Shown here: positions 15,221-22,990 of the stretch, one piece after another
Position numbering within the stretch: the first letter of the stretch is position 1
Layout: each line of letters opens with the position of its first letter
Assembly (NCBI GenBank): GCA_963835525.1
Contig: CAWIFM010000009.1
Span: 310,001-374,000 of the forward strand
Source of the DNA: DASSUW01 sp963835525
GTDB taxonomy: Bacteria; Actinomycetota; Thermoleophilia; Solirubrobacterales; Solirubrobacteraceae
Length of the DNA stretch: 64,000 nucleotides
Direction: 5' to 3'
Made by a program: the position numbers and the translations under genes
Notes under the pieces: model-generated
The model's input: the letters and a program-made list of their open reading frames with translations, nothing else
What the model was told of the DNA's origin: nothing
The model's database searches: none

Positions 15221-16791
15221 GGGGCCACACGCGGCTCGCGCTCGCGGCGGTGACACTCGGCGCGGTGGTCGCGGCCGCCGCGCCGCCCGCCGCGTCCGAA
15301 GCGGCCGTCCGCCGCTGCCAGGCCTCGTCGGTCGACGTCGCGGCCGGCGGGTCCGTGCTCCTGCGCCTGGACTGCGCGATCCGGAGGCGCGTGCTCGTCC
15401 GCGGGCGCGAGCCCGGCGCCCGGCGCGCGATCACGGCGCGGCCTGCCCACGGGCGCCTGAGCGGGTTCGACGCCCGCCGGGGCACGGTCCGCTACCGGCC
15501 GAACGCCGGGTTCAGCGGCCGCGACGCCGTGCGGTTCCGGATCCGCCTGCGCGGCGGGCGCCGGCTGGCGGGCCGGATCGTCATCCACGTCCGCGCCGCG
15601 GCGGAGCCGCCCGCACCCCGGCCGTCGCCGCCGGCCTCCGACGGCCTGCCGCCGCGGCTCCCGCCCGCGCCCGCCTCGGTCGCCTTCTCGCAGCGCAACT
15701 GGCAGCCCGCGGCGCAGGACACCTGCCCGCGCGAGCTGCACGAGCGGTTCTCGGTGATCGGGCCGGACGGCAAGGTGTACCCGGGCTGGCATCCGCCCGT
15801 CGTCACCGACCCCGCGACCGGGCGCGAGTGCACGTTCGGCCATGAGCACGGCCGCGACCCGCGCGGCTCGGACCTCTACGACCGGGTGGCCGCGCATCTG
15901 GCGGCGCCCGGCCACGAGGCGTACTCCGGCATCCCGTTCGGCGCCGCCACCGAGGCGCTCGACGCCTGGGCCGGCGCCATCCGCCGGACGGAGGACCACG
16001 TCGGCTACAAGATCGAGTACGAGAACGACGTCGCGCTCACCACGGCCGAGGGCGCGCTCGGCGTGACCTGCGACTTCGTCGTCCGCGTCCACCAGGGCTC
16101 GCACTCGCCCGATGCGCTGTCGAACAACGTGCACGAGCTGCTGTACGCGTCCCGATGCGGCGACGGGACGGAGATCATCAGCAACGTCGTCGGCCGCTTC
16201 GGTGACGCGGGGGAGTACACGCGCGGTTGCGACGCCGCGGTCTCCATCGCGACCACCGACAACGGCTATCCGGACGGGCCCGGCGGTCGGCTGATCCCGG
16301 ACCGTGCCTGCATGGAGTCGGGCTTCCTCGTCCCAGCCGGCAGCATCACCACCGTATGGGCGACCTATGAGCTCTGGAGCGTCGAGAACGAGCTGACGAC
16401 GGGCGGCACGGTGCTCGCCTCCTACGACGCCGCCTTCGGCGTCTTCGATCCCAGCCGCTACGCGAACGGGGCGGGCATCGCGCGCACGTTCGACCTCTGC
16501 CGGGAGGTCGAGCCGAACGGCGACCGTGCGAACACGGACCTCTGTGACGAGGACACCTACGACGGCACCCACCGCGACGTCTACCTGCGCGACACGCGCC
16601 TGCGGAACGCCGGCGGGCCGACGCGCTGGTGGACCGACCCGTATGGCGGCAACGCCTCGCCGGACCCGTTCCCGGGCGCGATCTGCCAGCTCGTCGGCGC
16701 GACCGACACCCCGGACCGCCCGCGCGTGCAGCAGCGCGTCTTCGGCCGCAACCGCAGCCACGACGCGCCGGGGGTTCACGCGCCGAACTAG
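15217..16791 (+). CDS. Secreted protein with cadherin-like N-terminal domain, unknown function
   Basis: 524 residues, GTG start at 15217 overlapping the FG-GAP gene stop (GTGA). A signal peptide (MRGHTRLALAAVTLGAVVAA) is followed by an Ig/cadherin-like tandem domain (ARPAHGRLSGFDARRGTVRY ... GFSGRDAVRF, ~70-125), a Pro-rich linker, then a ~370-residue domain with many Cys, Trp and His residues (CTFGHEHGRDPRG, VRVHQGSHSPDALSNNVHEL). I do not recognise the large domain. Translational coupling suggests it works with the preceding extracellular protein. It is convergent with the minus-strand gene, 4 bases overlapping. Confidence 0.8.
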   Translation: MRGHTRLALAAVTLGAVVAAAAPPAASEAAVRRCQASSVDVAAGGSVLLRLDCAIRRRVLVRGREPGARRAITARPAHGRLSGFDARRGTVRYRPNAGFSGRDAVRFRIRLRGGRRLAGRIVIHVRAAAEPPAPRPSPPASDGLPPRLPPAPASVAFSQRNWQPAAQDTCPRELHERFSVIGPDGKVYPGWHPPVVTDPATGRECTFGHEHGRDPRGSDLYDRVAAHLAAPGHEAYSGIPFGAATEALDAWAGAIRRTEDHVGYKIEYENDVALTTAEGALGVTCDFVVRVHQGSHSPDALSNNVHELLYASRCGDGTEIISNVVGRFGDAGEYTRGCDAAVSIATTDNGYPDGPGGRLIPDRACMESGFLVPAGSITTVWATYELWSVENELTTGGTVLASYDAAFGVFDPSRYANGAGIARTFDLCREVEPNGDRANTDLCDEDTYDGTHRDVYLRDTRLRNAGGPTRWWTDPYGGNASPDPFPGAICQLVGATDTPDRPRVQQRVFGRNRSHDAPGVHAPN

Positions 16792-17678
16792 AGGATCACT
16801 TCGTGCACCGGACCGGGCGCCTCGGGCAGCCGGTCCGGGTGCAGGATGTGGCCGAGCAGCTCGAGGCCGTCGACCAGGCGCGGGCCGGGGCGCGAGAAGT
16901 AGGCGGCGGCGTCGACGGCCACGACGCGGCGGGCGCCGAGCGAGGCGAGCTCGTCGGCGTAGGTCCCGGCCTCCTCGAGCGCGCGGTCGGCGTCGTACCC
17001 GCACGGCATCACGACCACGACCTCGGGCTGCGCCGCGCGCACGTCGTCCCACGTGCGCTGCTCGGAGTGCTCGCCCGCCAAGCCGAGCACGTCGAAGCCG
17101 CCGGCGTACTCGATCAGCTGCGGCGTCCAGTGGCCGGCCACGAACACCGGGTCCAGCCATTCGAGCGCGGCGACGCCGACGGGTTGGGCGGCGCGCACGG
17201 CCAGCCGCACGCGGTCGATCCGCGAGGCGGCGTCCTGGACGAGCGCGACCCCGGCGTCCTTGGCGTCGGTCGCCTGCGCCAGCGTGCGGACGTCGCCGAG
17301 GACCTCGCCGAGTGTGTTCGGGTCGAGCGAGAGCACCTGCGGCGCGGGGTCCAGGCGCTCGGCGACCGCGAGCACGTCGTCGTAGGAGACGGCGCAGACC
17401 GCGCACAGCGCCTGGGTGACGATCAGGTCCGGCTGCAGGCGCCGCAGCGCCACCTCGTCGAGCTCGTAGATCGCCTTGCCCTGCTCGGTCAGGGCCCGGA
17501 CCGCGCGGTCGATCTCGTCCGGCGGCAGGCCGTGGCCGATCACGTCGCGCGTGACCTTCGGCAGCTCCAGGGCCTCCGGCGGGTGGTCGCATTCGTGCGT
17601 CACGGCAGCGACCTCGTCCCCGACCCCGAGGGCGAACAGCATCTCGGTGGCCGACGGCACGAGCGACACGATCCGCAT
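16788..17678 (-). CDS. Cobalamin-binding (BtuF-type) periplasmic-binding-fold protein
   Basis: 296 residues starting MRIVSLVPSATEMLFALG, the characteristic N-terminus of the BtuF/helical-backbone binding protein family. Further family features are THECDHPPE, LQPDLIVTQALCAVCAVS and the C-terminal half with GLAGEHSEQRTWDDV. It lacks a signal peptide or lipobox, so it is likely cytoplasmic or uses an unconventional role, as many such actinobacterial homologues do. No permease or ATPase gene is adjacent. The start at 17678 is chosen because the upstream in-frame extension adds only eight non-conserved residues. Confidence 0.82.
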   Translation of the reverse strand: MRIVSLVPSATEMLFALGVGDEVAAVTHECDHPPEALELPKVTRDVIGHGLPPDEIDRAVRALTEQGKAIYELDEVALRRLQPDLIVTQALCAVCAVSYDDVLAVAERLDPAPQVLSLDPNTLGEVLGDVRTLAQATDAKDAGVALVQDAASRIDRVRLAVRAAQPVGVAALEWLDPVFVAGHWTPQLIEYAGGFDVLGLAGEHSEQRTWDDVRAAQPEVVVVMPCGYDADRALEEAGTYADELASLGARRVVAVDAAAYFSRPGPRLVDGLELLGHILHPDRLPEAPGPVHEVIL

Positions 17679-17712
17679 CCGGGAGAGGATATGGCGAGCC
17701 AAGAGCGCACAC

Positions 17713-17728
17713 GGGGAGGAACCTCCCC
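17713..17728. promoter_or_regulatory. Palindrome between divergent genes
   Basis: GGGGAGGAACCTCCCC, with 7-base arms around AA, lies in the 128-base gap between the BtuF-type gene (minus) and the LuxR-type regulator (plus). It could be an operator shared by both. No other support. Confidence 0.35.
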
Positions 17729-17806
17729 TTCATGAATGCTCAAGATTTCCATAAGGTCGCTGCAGCACTTCTCGCCCGCCGCGGTTGACGATGAGGAGCA
17801 TTCGGT

Positions 17807-18472
17807 TTGCTGCAGAGCAGCGCACAGGACCCAGCCGGGCAGAGACCGCGAGTCGTTCTCACGGGACCGCACGAGCTGGTGCTCGAGGCGCTCGAGCAGC
17901 TCCTCGAGCAGTCCGGCCTCGACGTCGTCGGCCGGTGCGCCCGCCCGGCCGACCTCTACCGCTGCCTGACGTCGTACGCCCCCGACGTCGCGCTCGTGGA
18001 CGCCGAGCTCGCGGAGGACGGCGACCTGCCGGCCCTGATCGAGAGAGTGCGGCGCGGGCTCGGCACCGGACGGCTCGTCCTTCTCGCTTCCGAGCTGGAC
18101 CCGGCACTGGCGCGCGACTCGCTCGCGCTCGAGGTCGACGGCGTGCTCCTCAAATGCGCCTCCTCGTGCGACGTCGTAGCCGGGCTGTCGCGCATTCTCG
18201 CCGGCGACACCGTCTTCCCCGCAGGGTGGCTCGCCGCCGCGCATCGAGCGGGCGAGGGAGGGGCATGCACATTGAGCGAGCGTCAGCGCGAGGTGCTCGA
18301 GCTCCTGGCCCTGGGCCTCCCGAACGAGCTGATCGCGCAGCGGCTCTTCATCTCCAAGAACACCGTGAAGTTCCACGTGGCCGCCATCTACGCGCGACTC
18401 GGCGTGCACAACCGCGTCGAGGCTGCGCAGGCGCTTGCCGGCGGGGTAGGGAACCTCCACGCGAACGGGTAG
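17807..18472 (+). CDS. LuxR-family response regulator with degenerate receiver pocket
   Basis: 221 residues: receiver-like domain (~15-130) and LuxR helix-turn-helix (~155-212: LSERQREVLELLALGLPNEL, ISKNTVKFHVAAIYARLGVH). The receiver keeps the phosphoacceptor-type Asp (DVALVDAEL) and a Lys (LLKCAS). The usual acidic pair after beta-1 is replaced by GPH (VVLTGPHELV), so normal Mg2+-dependent phosphorylation is doubtful. Start taken as TTG at 17807; no ATG or GTG fits the domain boundary. No sensor kinase is adjacent. The divergent gap upstream contains a palindrome. Confidence 0.85.
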   Translation: MLQSSAQDPAGQRPRVVLTGPHELVLEALEQLLEQSGLDVVGRCARPADLYRCLTSYAPDVALVDAELAEDGDLPALIERVRRGLGTGRLVLLASELDPALARDSLALEVDGVLLKCASSCDVVAGLSRILAGDTVFPAGWLAAAHRAGEGGACTLSERQREVLELLALGLPNELIAQRLFISKNTVKFHVAAIYARLGVHNRVEAAQALAGGVGNLHANG

Positions 18473-18649
18473 GACGCGAGCGCTCGAGGGGTGGGAAACG
18501 ACCACCCGCGGGACCGGCGCGCACCACCCCGGGAGCCGTTTCGCGCCCATTAAGACCGCACTAGCGTCGCGGTAACCCCAGGGATGGCAGCTCAACCGAG
18601 ACCGGATGTTTCGACCGAGCGGGCCCCCGACACTCCAAGGAGGGAAGCC

Positions 18650-20074
18650 ATGCGCTTCCGGCTCGTGCTCTTCTTGAGTGCGCTTGCGGCGACGTTCGCC
18701 GTAGGCACCACTGCCTCACTCGCGGACAGCTCGTACGGCGACAAGGCCGTCGCCGACGATGTCCCGACGTTCCGCCTCAACCCGTACACCCTCGAACCGG
18801 GCTGCTACCTCGCCAAGGACCTGGCGGACGCCCATGTCGACTTCGGCGACACCGTCAAGTCGGCGCACATCCAGGTGAGACCAAGGGCGAACTTCTCCGT
18901 GGACCAGGCGCTCATCCCCGGCAAGCATTCCGGGTACGTCGTCTACAACGCGTTCGACACGGGGACCAGCGCCAGCGATCCCGACATCGACCCCGATCAG
19001 ACGGGCGTCAACCTCGAGGCCGGCGGCGGCGATGACGTGGAGAAGCGCGACATCGTGGTCTGCATCAGCGATCACGAGGACTCGGGCCAGAACGAGCCCT
19101 ACGAGCAGGCCGCCGACGGCGAGGTCGCGGCGACCAACCGTCCGATCATCCAGCCGACCCTCGCCGCCCTCGGCGTGTCGGCGATCGAGCCGCTGAACAC
19201 CTACAAGCTGGGCTTCGGCTACAGCATCGAGCGCTGGTACGCGCCGCACATGATCGCGGACGTCCCGCCGTTCACGCTGGCGCTGACCGATCCTCAGGGA
19301 TTCCTGAAGGACGCGAACGGCATCTTCACCCACGTCTTCGTGAAGACGCGGGCGGAGCAGCCGGGCGTGCGGCGGATCAACGACATCGACGACTTCGGCG
19401 AGTCGTTCGCGGATCCGCACTCCGAGAAGTCCGACCACGGCCAGCCCGAGGTGTTCAACGTCATGGGAGACGCGCAGGCGTACCTGCACAACTCCGTGAC
19501 GGCGCCGGACGGCAGCGGCCGCGGCCCGCTGGGCCTGCTGACGTTCAGCACCGAGGGCGACCTGCCGATCTCGTGGACCGTCAAGGCGTCGCTGGCGCCC
19601 GAGCGGTACACGCGTGACGTCGATCTCACGGACGACGAGTTCCGTGCGTGGGAGAAGTCCTGGCAGGCGTACTACTGCGGCGGTCCGAAGCCGACCATGG
19701 CGCTCGCGCCGGGTACCAACGCCCCCGCGCCGCGCGCCAGCACGTGTGTCGTCAACCCGCCCCCGCCGGCAGCGCCCGCGGTGACGAACAACACCACCAT
19801 CATCCAGTCCGCGGCAACGGTCTCGAACCGTTGCGTCAGCGGCCGGAGCGTGCGCCTCGCGCTCAGCAAGAAGGCGCAGAAGGGTGCCATCCGCTACGTC
19901 GGCTCCAAGGGCGCCCGCACCGTCAAGGCGCGGCGCTCCAACGGTCGCCTCCGGGCGACGGCCGACTTCCGTGGCGTGTCCGCTGAGAGCGGAACCTACG
20001 CAGCGGTCAGCGTCCGCGAGAAGATGAAGAAGGGCGGGTGGCGCGAGCGCTCCCTGCTCCTCAAGCTCTGCTGA
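18650..20074 (+). CDS. Secreted protein of unknown function
   Basis: 474 residues, ATG at 18650 behind a good GGAGGG ribosome-binding site. Signal peptide MRFRLVLFLSALAATFAVGT. The mature region is acidic and rich in Asp/Tyr, with no family recognised. A Pro/Asn linker (~365-385) separates it from a basic C-terminal domain (SGRSVRLALSKKAQKGAIRY) that resembles the small C-terminal beta domains of other secreted actinobacterial proteins. Two Cys near the end may be disulphide-linked. A strong terminator hairpin follows, so it is probably monocistronic. Confidence 0.8.
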   Translation: MRFRLVLFLSALAATFAVGTTASLADSSYGDKAVADDVPTFRLNPYTLEPGCYLAKDLADAHVDFGDTVKSAHIQVRPRANFSVDQALIPGKHSGYVVYNAFDTGTSASDPDIDPDQTGVNLEAGGGDDVEKRDIVVCISDHEDSGQNEPYEQAADGEVAATNRPIIQPTLAALGVSAIEPLNTYKLGFGYSIERWYAPHMIADVPPFTLALTDPQGFLKDANGIFTHVFVKTRAEQPGVRRINDIDDFGESFADPHSEKSDHGQPEVFNVMGDAQAYLHNSVTAPDGSGRGPLGLLTFSTEGDLPISWTVKASLAPERYTRDVDLTDDEFRAWEKSWQAYYCGGPKPTMALAPGTNAPAPRASTCVVNPPPPAAPAVTNNTTIIQSAATVSNRCVSGRSVRLALSKKAQKGAIRYVGSKGARTVKARRSNGRLRATADFRGVSAESGTYAAVSVREKMKKGGWRERSLLLKLC

Positions 20075-20114
20075 TTCTTCCACGAGCCAGTACGGCAAAG
20101 TCCCTCGCGACGAC

Positions 20115-20142
20115 GGAGAGGCCCGCTACGGCGGGCCTCTCC
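20115..20142 (+). terminator. Strong hairpin terminator after the secreted-protein gene
   Basis: A perfect 12-bp stem, GGAGAGGCCCGC / GCGGGCCTCTCC, with a TACG tetraloop, 40 bases after the stop at 20074. No T-tract follows, as is common in high-GC actinobacteria. Confidence 0.8.
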
Positions 20143-20227
20143 ACTACCATGTGCGCCGTCGCCTGATGAACGACGACGACAGCTCCCGAAGTAGCGGCGC
20201 GCCCAGCGCGCGCCCCAAGGTCCGCCG

Positions 20228-21529
20228 ATGACCGTCCTGCTGCTGCTGGCCGTCGTCGTCCTCGTGCTGCTCAATGGCTTCTTCGTGGCGGCGGAGTTCG
20301 CGCTCGTGCGCGTCCGCCGGTCGCAGATCGAAGAGCAGACCGTGGAGGGCAAGCGCGGCGCGGGCCTGGTGCTGCGCCAGCTCGACGACCTGTCGAAGTA
20401 CCTCGCGGCCTGCCAGCTCGGCATCACGTTCACCTCGCTGGGCATCGGCTTCCTGGGCGAGCCGGCGGTGGCCGACCTGATCGAGGAGCTGCTGGGCGAG
20501 AGCGTGCCGCACGGGGTCTCGCTGGCCATCTCGTTCGGGCTCGCCTACCTGATCACGACGTCGCTGCACATCACGATCGGCGAGCAGGTGCCGAAGATCT
20601 ACGCGATCAACCGGGCCGAGCGGGTCGCGCGCTGGATCGCCCGCCCGCTGCACCTGTTCACGCAGGTCTTCAACCCGTTCATCCACGTCCTCAACACGGC
20701 GTCCAACTGGATGCTCAGGCTGGTCGGCGTCCGCAGCACCAACGAGTACGAGGAGGGCGGCTCGCCCGAGGAGCTCAAGGTCCTGATCGCCCAGTCGCTC
20801 ACCGGCGGCAAGCTCGACGTGGGCGAGGCGCAGATGCTCACGGGCGTCTTCCACCTGCACGAGCAGCAGGCCCGCCAGGTCATGACCCCGGCGCCCGCCG
20901 TGGTGACCGTCGACCTGTCCGAGAACGTCGAGACCGCGCTACGGCGCTGCGTGTCCTCGGGCCACACGCGGCTGGTGGTTACCGAGGACGAGAACCACGA
21001 TCGCGTGAAGGGGATCGTGCACGCCAACTCGCTCGCCCAGCTGCTGCTCACCGAAGGGCCCGAGAGCCGGATCGACGACCTCGTGCGCGAGGCCCCGATC
21101 GTGCCGGAGACCAAGCCGCTCGACGACCTGCTGGCAGACCTCCAGCGCCAGCGCAGCTCGCTCGCCGTGGTGATCGACGAGTACGGCCGCACCGCCGGCA
21201 TCGTCACCGTCGAGGACATCATCGAGGAGGTCGTCGGCGAGATCGACGACGAGACCGACCCGCTCGGCGGCGCCGTCCGCCGGCTGGCGAACGGCGACTG
21301 GTTCGTGCGCGGACACGTCGCCATCACCGACCTCGTCGACTACGGGCTCGAGCTGCCGGTCGACTCCGACGCCTACAACTCGGTCGGCGGCTTCGTGTTC
21401 GGCGAGCTCGGCCGGCTGCCCAAGCGCGGCGACACCATCACCCACAACGGCTACTCGATACGGGTCGAGTCCGTGCGCGAGAACCGGATCGAGGCGGTCC
21501 GGATCCGCCAGCGCCGCGCCGTGGCCTGA
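20228..21529 (+). CDS. CNNM/CorC-TlyC family membrane protein with CBS domains
   Basis: 433 residues. The DUF21 (CNNM) transmembrane domain occupies ~1-190 (LLNGFFVAAEFALVRVRRSQ at the first helix; TSLHITIGEQVPKIYAINRA), followed by a CBS pair (~205-330; VMTPAPAVVTVDLSEN, EYGRTAGIVTVEDIIEEVVG) and the CorC_HlyC transporter-associated domain (~345-430). Family members transport or sense Mg2+/divalent ions; the old name hemolysin is misleading. It is followed after 4 bases by a membrane protein gene, probably cotranscribed. Confidence 0.9.
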   Translation: MTVLLLLAVVVLVLLNGFFVAAEFALVRVRRSQIEEQTVEGKRGAGLVLRQLDDLSKYLAACQLGITFTSLGIGFLGEPAVADLIEELLGESVPHGVSLAISFGLAYLITTSLHITIGEQVPKIYAINRAERVARWIARPLHLFTQVFNPFIHVLNTASNWMLRLVGVRSTNEYEEGGSPEELKVLIAQSLTGGKLDVGEAQMLTGVFHLHEQQARQVMTPAPAVVTVDLSENVETALRRCVSSGHTRLVVTEDENHDRVKGIVHANSLAQLLLTEGPESRIDDLVREAPIVPETKPLDDLLADLQRQRSSLAVVIDEYGRTAGIVTVEDIIEEVVGEIDDETDPLGGAVRRLANGDWFVRGHVAITDLVDYGLELPVDSDAYNSVGGFVFGELGRLPKRGDTITHNGYSIRVESVRENRIEAVRIRQRRAVA

Positions 21530-21533
21530 CGGC

Positions 21534-22223
21534 ATGAGCCTGCGGCAGCTCGGCCTCATCGTCGTCGGCGTCTTCTTCATGCTCGGCTCGCTCCCGCTCT
21601 TCATCGCGGGCGACGTCGTGACCGGCGCAGGGTCCCTGCTCTTCGCGCTCGTCCTGATCGTCGTCCCCGTGGCCGAGCTGATGCCGGACGGCTCCGGGCC
21701 GCGGCTCGAGGACGGGGCGCTGGTCGTCCGCGTCAACCGGGCGCGGCGGGTCCTGCTCACCGTCGGCGCGGTGCTGTTCGCCGCTTCGTCCGGGCTGTTG
21801 CTGGCCGGTGCCGGCGGTACGTTCGCGCGCTTGGCGGGCGCTCTCGGCGTCCTGACGTTCGGGACGTTCGCGGTGATCGGGCTGTGGCAGCTGCGGGGCC
21901 CGTTCCGCCTGGTGATGACGCCGGAGGTGCTGCGCTGGGATCAGGGGGCGGCGGGCGCGCCGGTCGACTGGGACGACATCACGAGCGTCGGCATCCACGC
22001 GATCATGGGCGCCCGGTCGATGACGATCCACGTCGACCCGCCGCGCGGCGGTCTCCTCGTGCGGCTGAACCGCAGGCTCGGCGGCGGCGACGTGAACGTC
22101 CCGCTCAACCAGCTGTCGGTCGACTACGAGCTCCTGCTCTCGATCGTGACCGTGTGCGCGCGCGAGCCGGATGCGCGCACGACGATCGTCACCGAGGCGA
22201 CCGTGCGGCGGCTACAGGCGTAG
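21534..22223 (+). CDS. Membrane protein with PH-like domain, unknown function
   Basis: 229 residues. Two hydrophobic hairpins (LIVVGVFFMLGSLPLFIAGD and VLLTVGAVLFAASSGLLLAG, plus GALGVLTFGTFAVIGLW) are followed by a beta-rich cytoplasmic part (RLVMTPEVLRWDQGAAGAPV ... TSVGIHAIMGARSM) that resembles bacterial PH domains. No precise family. It is 4 bases downstream of the CorC-type gene and overlaps the convergent DUF1707-FHA gene by 12 bases at the 3' end. Confidence 0.7.
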   Translation: MSLRQLGLIVVGVFFMLGSLPLFIAGDVVTGAGSLLFALVLIVVPVAELMPDGSGPRLEDGALVVRVNRARRVLLTVGAVLFAASSGLLLAGAGGTFARLAGALGVLTFGTFAVIGLWQLRGPFRLVMTPEVLRWDQGAAGAPVDWDDITSVGIHAIMGARSMTIHVDPPRGGLLVRLNRRLGGGDVNVPLNQLSVDYELLLSIVTVCAREPDARTTIVTEATVRRLQA

Positions 22224-22661
22224 CCGGCAGCCTCCGAGGTGGACCACGTCGCCCGCCCGGACCTCGGCCTCGGTGACCCAGCGCCCGTTGACGTAGCTGC
22301 CGTTCGAGGAGCCGAGGTCGCGCAGCAGCCAGCGGCCGTCCTCGAAGCGCAGCTCGGCGTGGCGGCGCGACACGGTGTCGTCGCCGAGCACGATCTGGCA
22401 CGAGCTGGAGCGCCCGATGACGAGGTGGGCGCCGACGACCTCCGGCAGCACGGGGCGCGCGAGCCGCGCGCGCAGGCGACCGAGCAGGGTGCGGGGCGCC
22501 GCCGGGAGGTCGGCGGTCAGACCTCGCAGCTGCTCGCGGCTGTCGCCCTCGAGCGCCTGGTCGAGCCGGTGGGCGAAGGTGTCGGTGCCGAGCCGGCCCG
22601 CGAGATAGCCGCGTCGCAGCTGGACGATCGTCTCCTCGCGGGTGTCGTGCGAGGGGCGCAC
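22212..22661 (-). CDS. DUF1707-FHA domain protein
   Basis: 149 residues. The N-terminal DUF1707 domain (REETIVQLRRGYLAGRLGTD, FAHRLDQAL, ~8-45) is joined to a C-terminal FHA domain (~78-148) with the phosphothreonine-binding signature VIGRSSSCQIVLGDDTVSRR and GSSNGSYVNG. It should recognise a Thr-phosphorylated partner. A PP2C phosphatase and two other FHA proteins occur elsewhere in the window. GTG start at 22661. Confidence 0.9.
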   Translation of the reverse strand: MRPSHDTREETIVQLRRGYLAGRLGTDTFAHRLDQALEGDSREQLRGLTADLPAAPRTLLGRLRARLARPVLPEVVGAHLVIGRSSSCQIVLGDDTVSRRHAELRFEDGRWLLRDLGSSNGSYVNGRWVTEAEVRAGDVVHLGGCRLRL

Positions 22662-22824
22662 GGCCGCGCCAGCCTACTCCGACGGTCAGGGTTGCGAAAC
22701 GAAACCCCGTGCGGAATTGCACAAACGTCGCCGACGCGCTACCTTGCCCCGCAACCGACTGGCCGCTTCGGCGGTTGAGGAGGAGAGAGGGAGATCCTGG
22801 GGAGGATCGACCGAGAGAACACAA

Positions 22825-22854
22825 GAGCCCGGCTCAGGGGAGCGAGCCGGGCTC
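22825..22854 (+). terminator. Terminator-like hairpin inside the divergent region
   Basis: Perfect 11-bp stem GAGCCCGGCTC / GAGCCGGGCTC with an 8-base loop; outer bases ACAC and GTGT can extend it, and TTTCT follows. Because it precedes rather than follows a known gene, it may end a small RNA or leader transcript or act in attenuation. Confidence 0.5.
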
Positions 22855-22878
22855 AAGTGTTTCTGGAGGAGGGGTGCG

Positions 22879-22935
22879 ATGAGGGTACGTTCGTCGCACT
22901 CGGCAATATCCCAACCTTCTCTCAATGTGATCTAA
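22879..22935 (+). CDS. Candidate 18-residue leader ORF
   Basis: ATG at 22879 is preceded by GGAGGAGG at good spacing and encodes MRVRSSHSAISQPSLNVI. It sits between a terminator-like hairpin and the operators of the ligase gene. The strong ribosome-binding site is the only evidence of translation. Confidence 0.3.
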   Translation: MRVRSSHSAISQPSLNVI

Positions 22936-22944
22936 ACATTCGGA

Positions 22945-22960
22945 TTTGACACGCGTCAAA
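22945..22960. promoter_or_regulatory. Operator 1 of ligase gene
   Basis: TTTGACACGCGTCAAA, a near-perfect palindrome matching the second site at 22973 in its arms. Centres are 29 bases apart, about three helical turns, as expected for paired dimers of a TetR- or GntR-type repressor. The regulator is not in the window. Confidence 0.6.
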
Positions 22961-22972
22961 CTCCGGCGGTAC

Positions 22973-22990
22973 GTTTGACACGTGTCAAAC
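22973..22990. promoter_or_regulatory. Operator 2, overlapping the GTG start codon
   Basis: GTTTGACACGTGTCAAAC is a perfect 18-bp palindrome. The ligase GTG start (22982-22984) lies in its centre, so a bound repressor would block initiation directly. The message may be leaderless or nearly so, since no ribosome-binding site precedes the GTG. Confidence 0.65.

Larger units (their letters stand above)
22662..22981. other. 320-base divergent intergenic region
   Basis: Lies between the start of the DUF1707-FHA gene (minus) and the acyl-CoA ligase remnant (plus). It contains a perfect 11-bp hairpin (22825-22854), a short ORF with a strong ribosome-binding site (22879-22935) and two palindromic operators (22945-22990), listed separately. 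I see no longer gene on either strand. Confidence 0.7.

Noticed and set aside
12860..15256. Open 798-codon minus-strand frame over the FG-GAP gene
   Set aside because: Shadow frame; the plus-strand product has a signal peptide and seven FG-GAP repeats.
14545..17733. Open 1062-codon minus-strand frame
   Set aside because: Runs across three genes, shows no domain and has low-complexity Arg/Gly composition; an artefact of high GC.
22642..22935. 97-codon plus-strand frame in the divergent region
   Set aside because: Begins inside the DUF1707-FHA coding region and passes through the hairpin; only the short ORF at its end has a ribosome-binding site.
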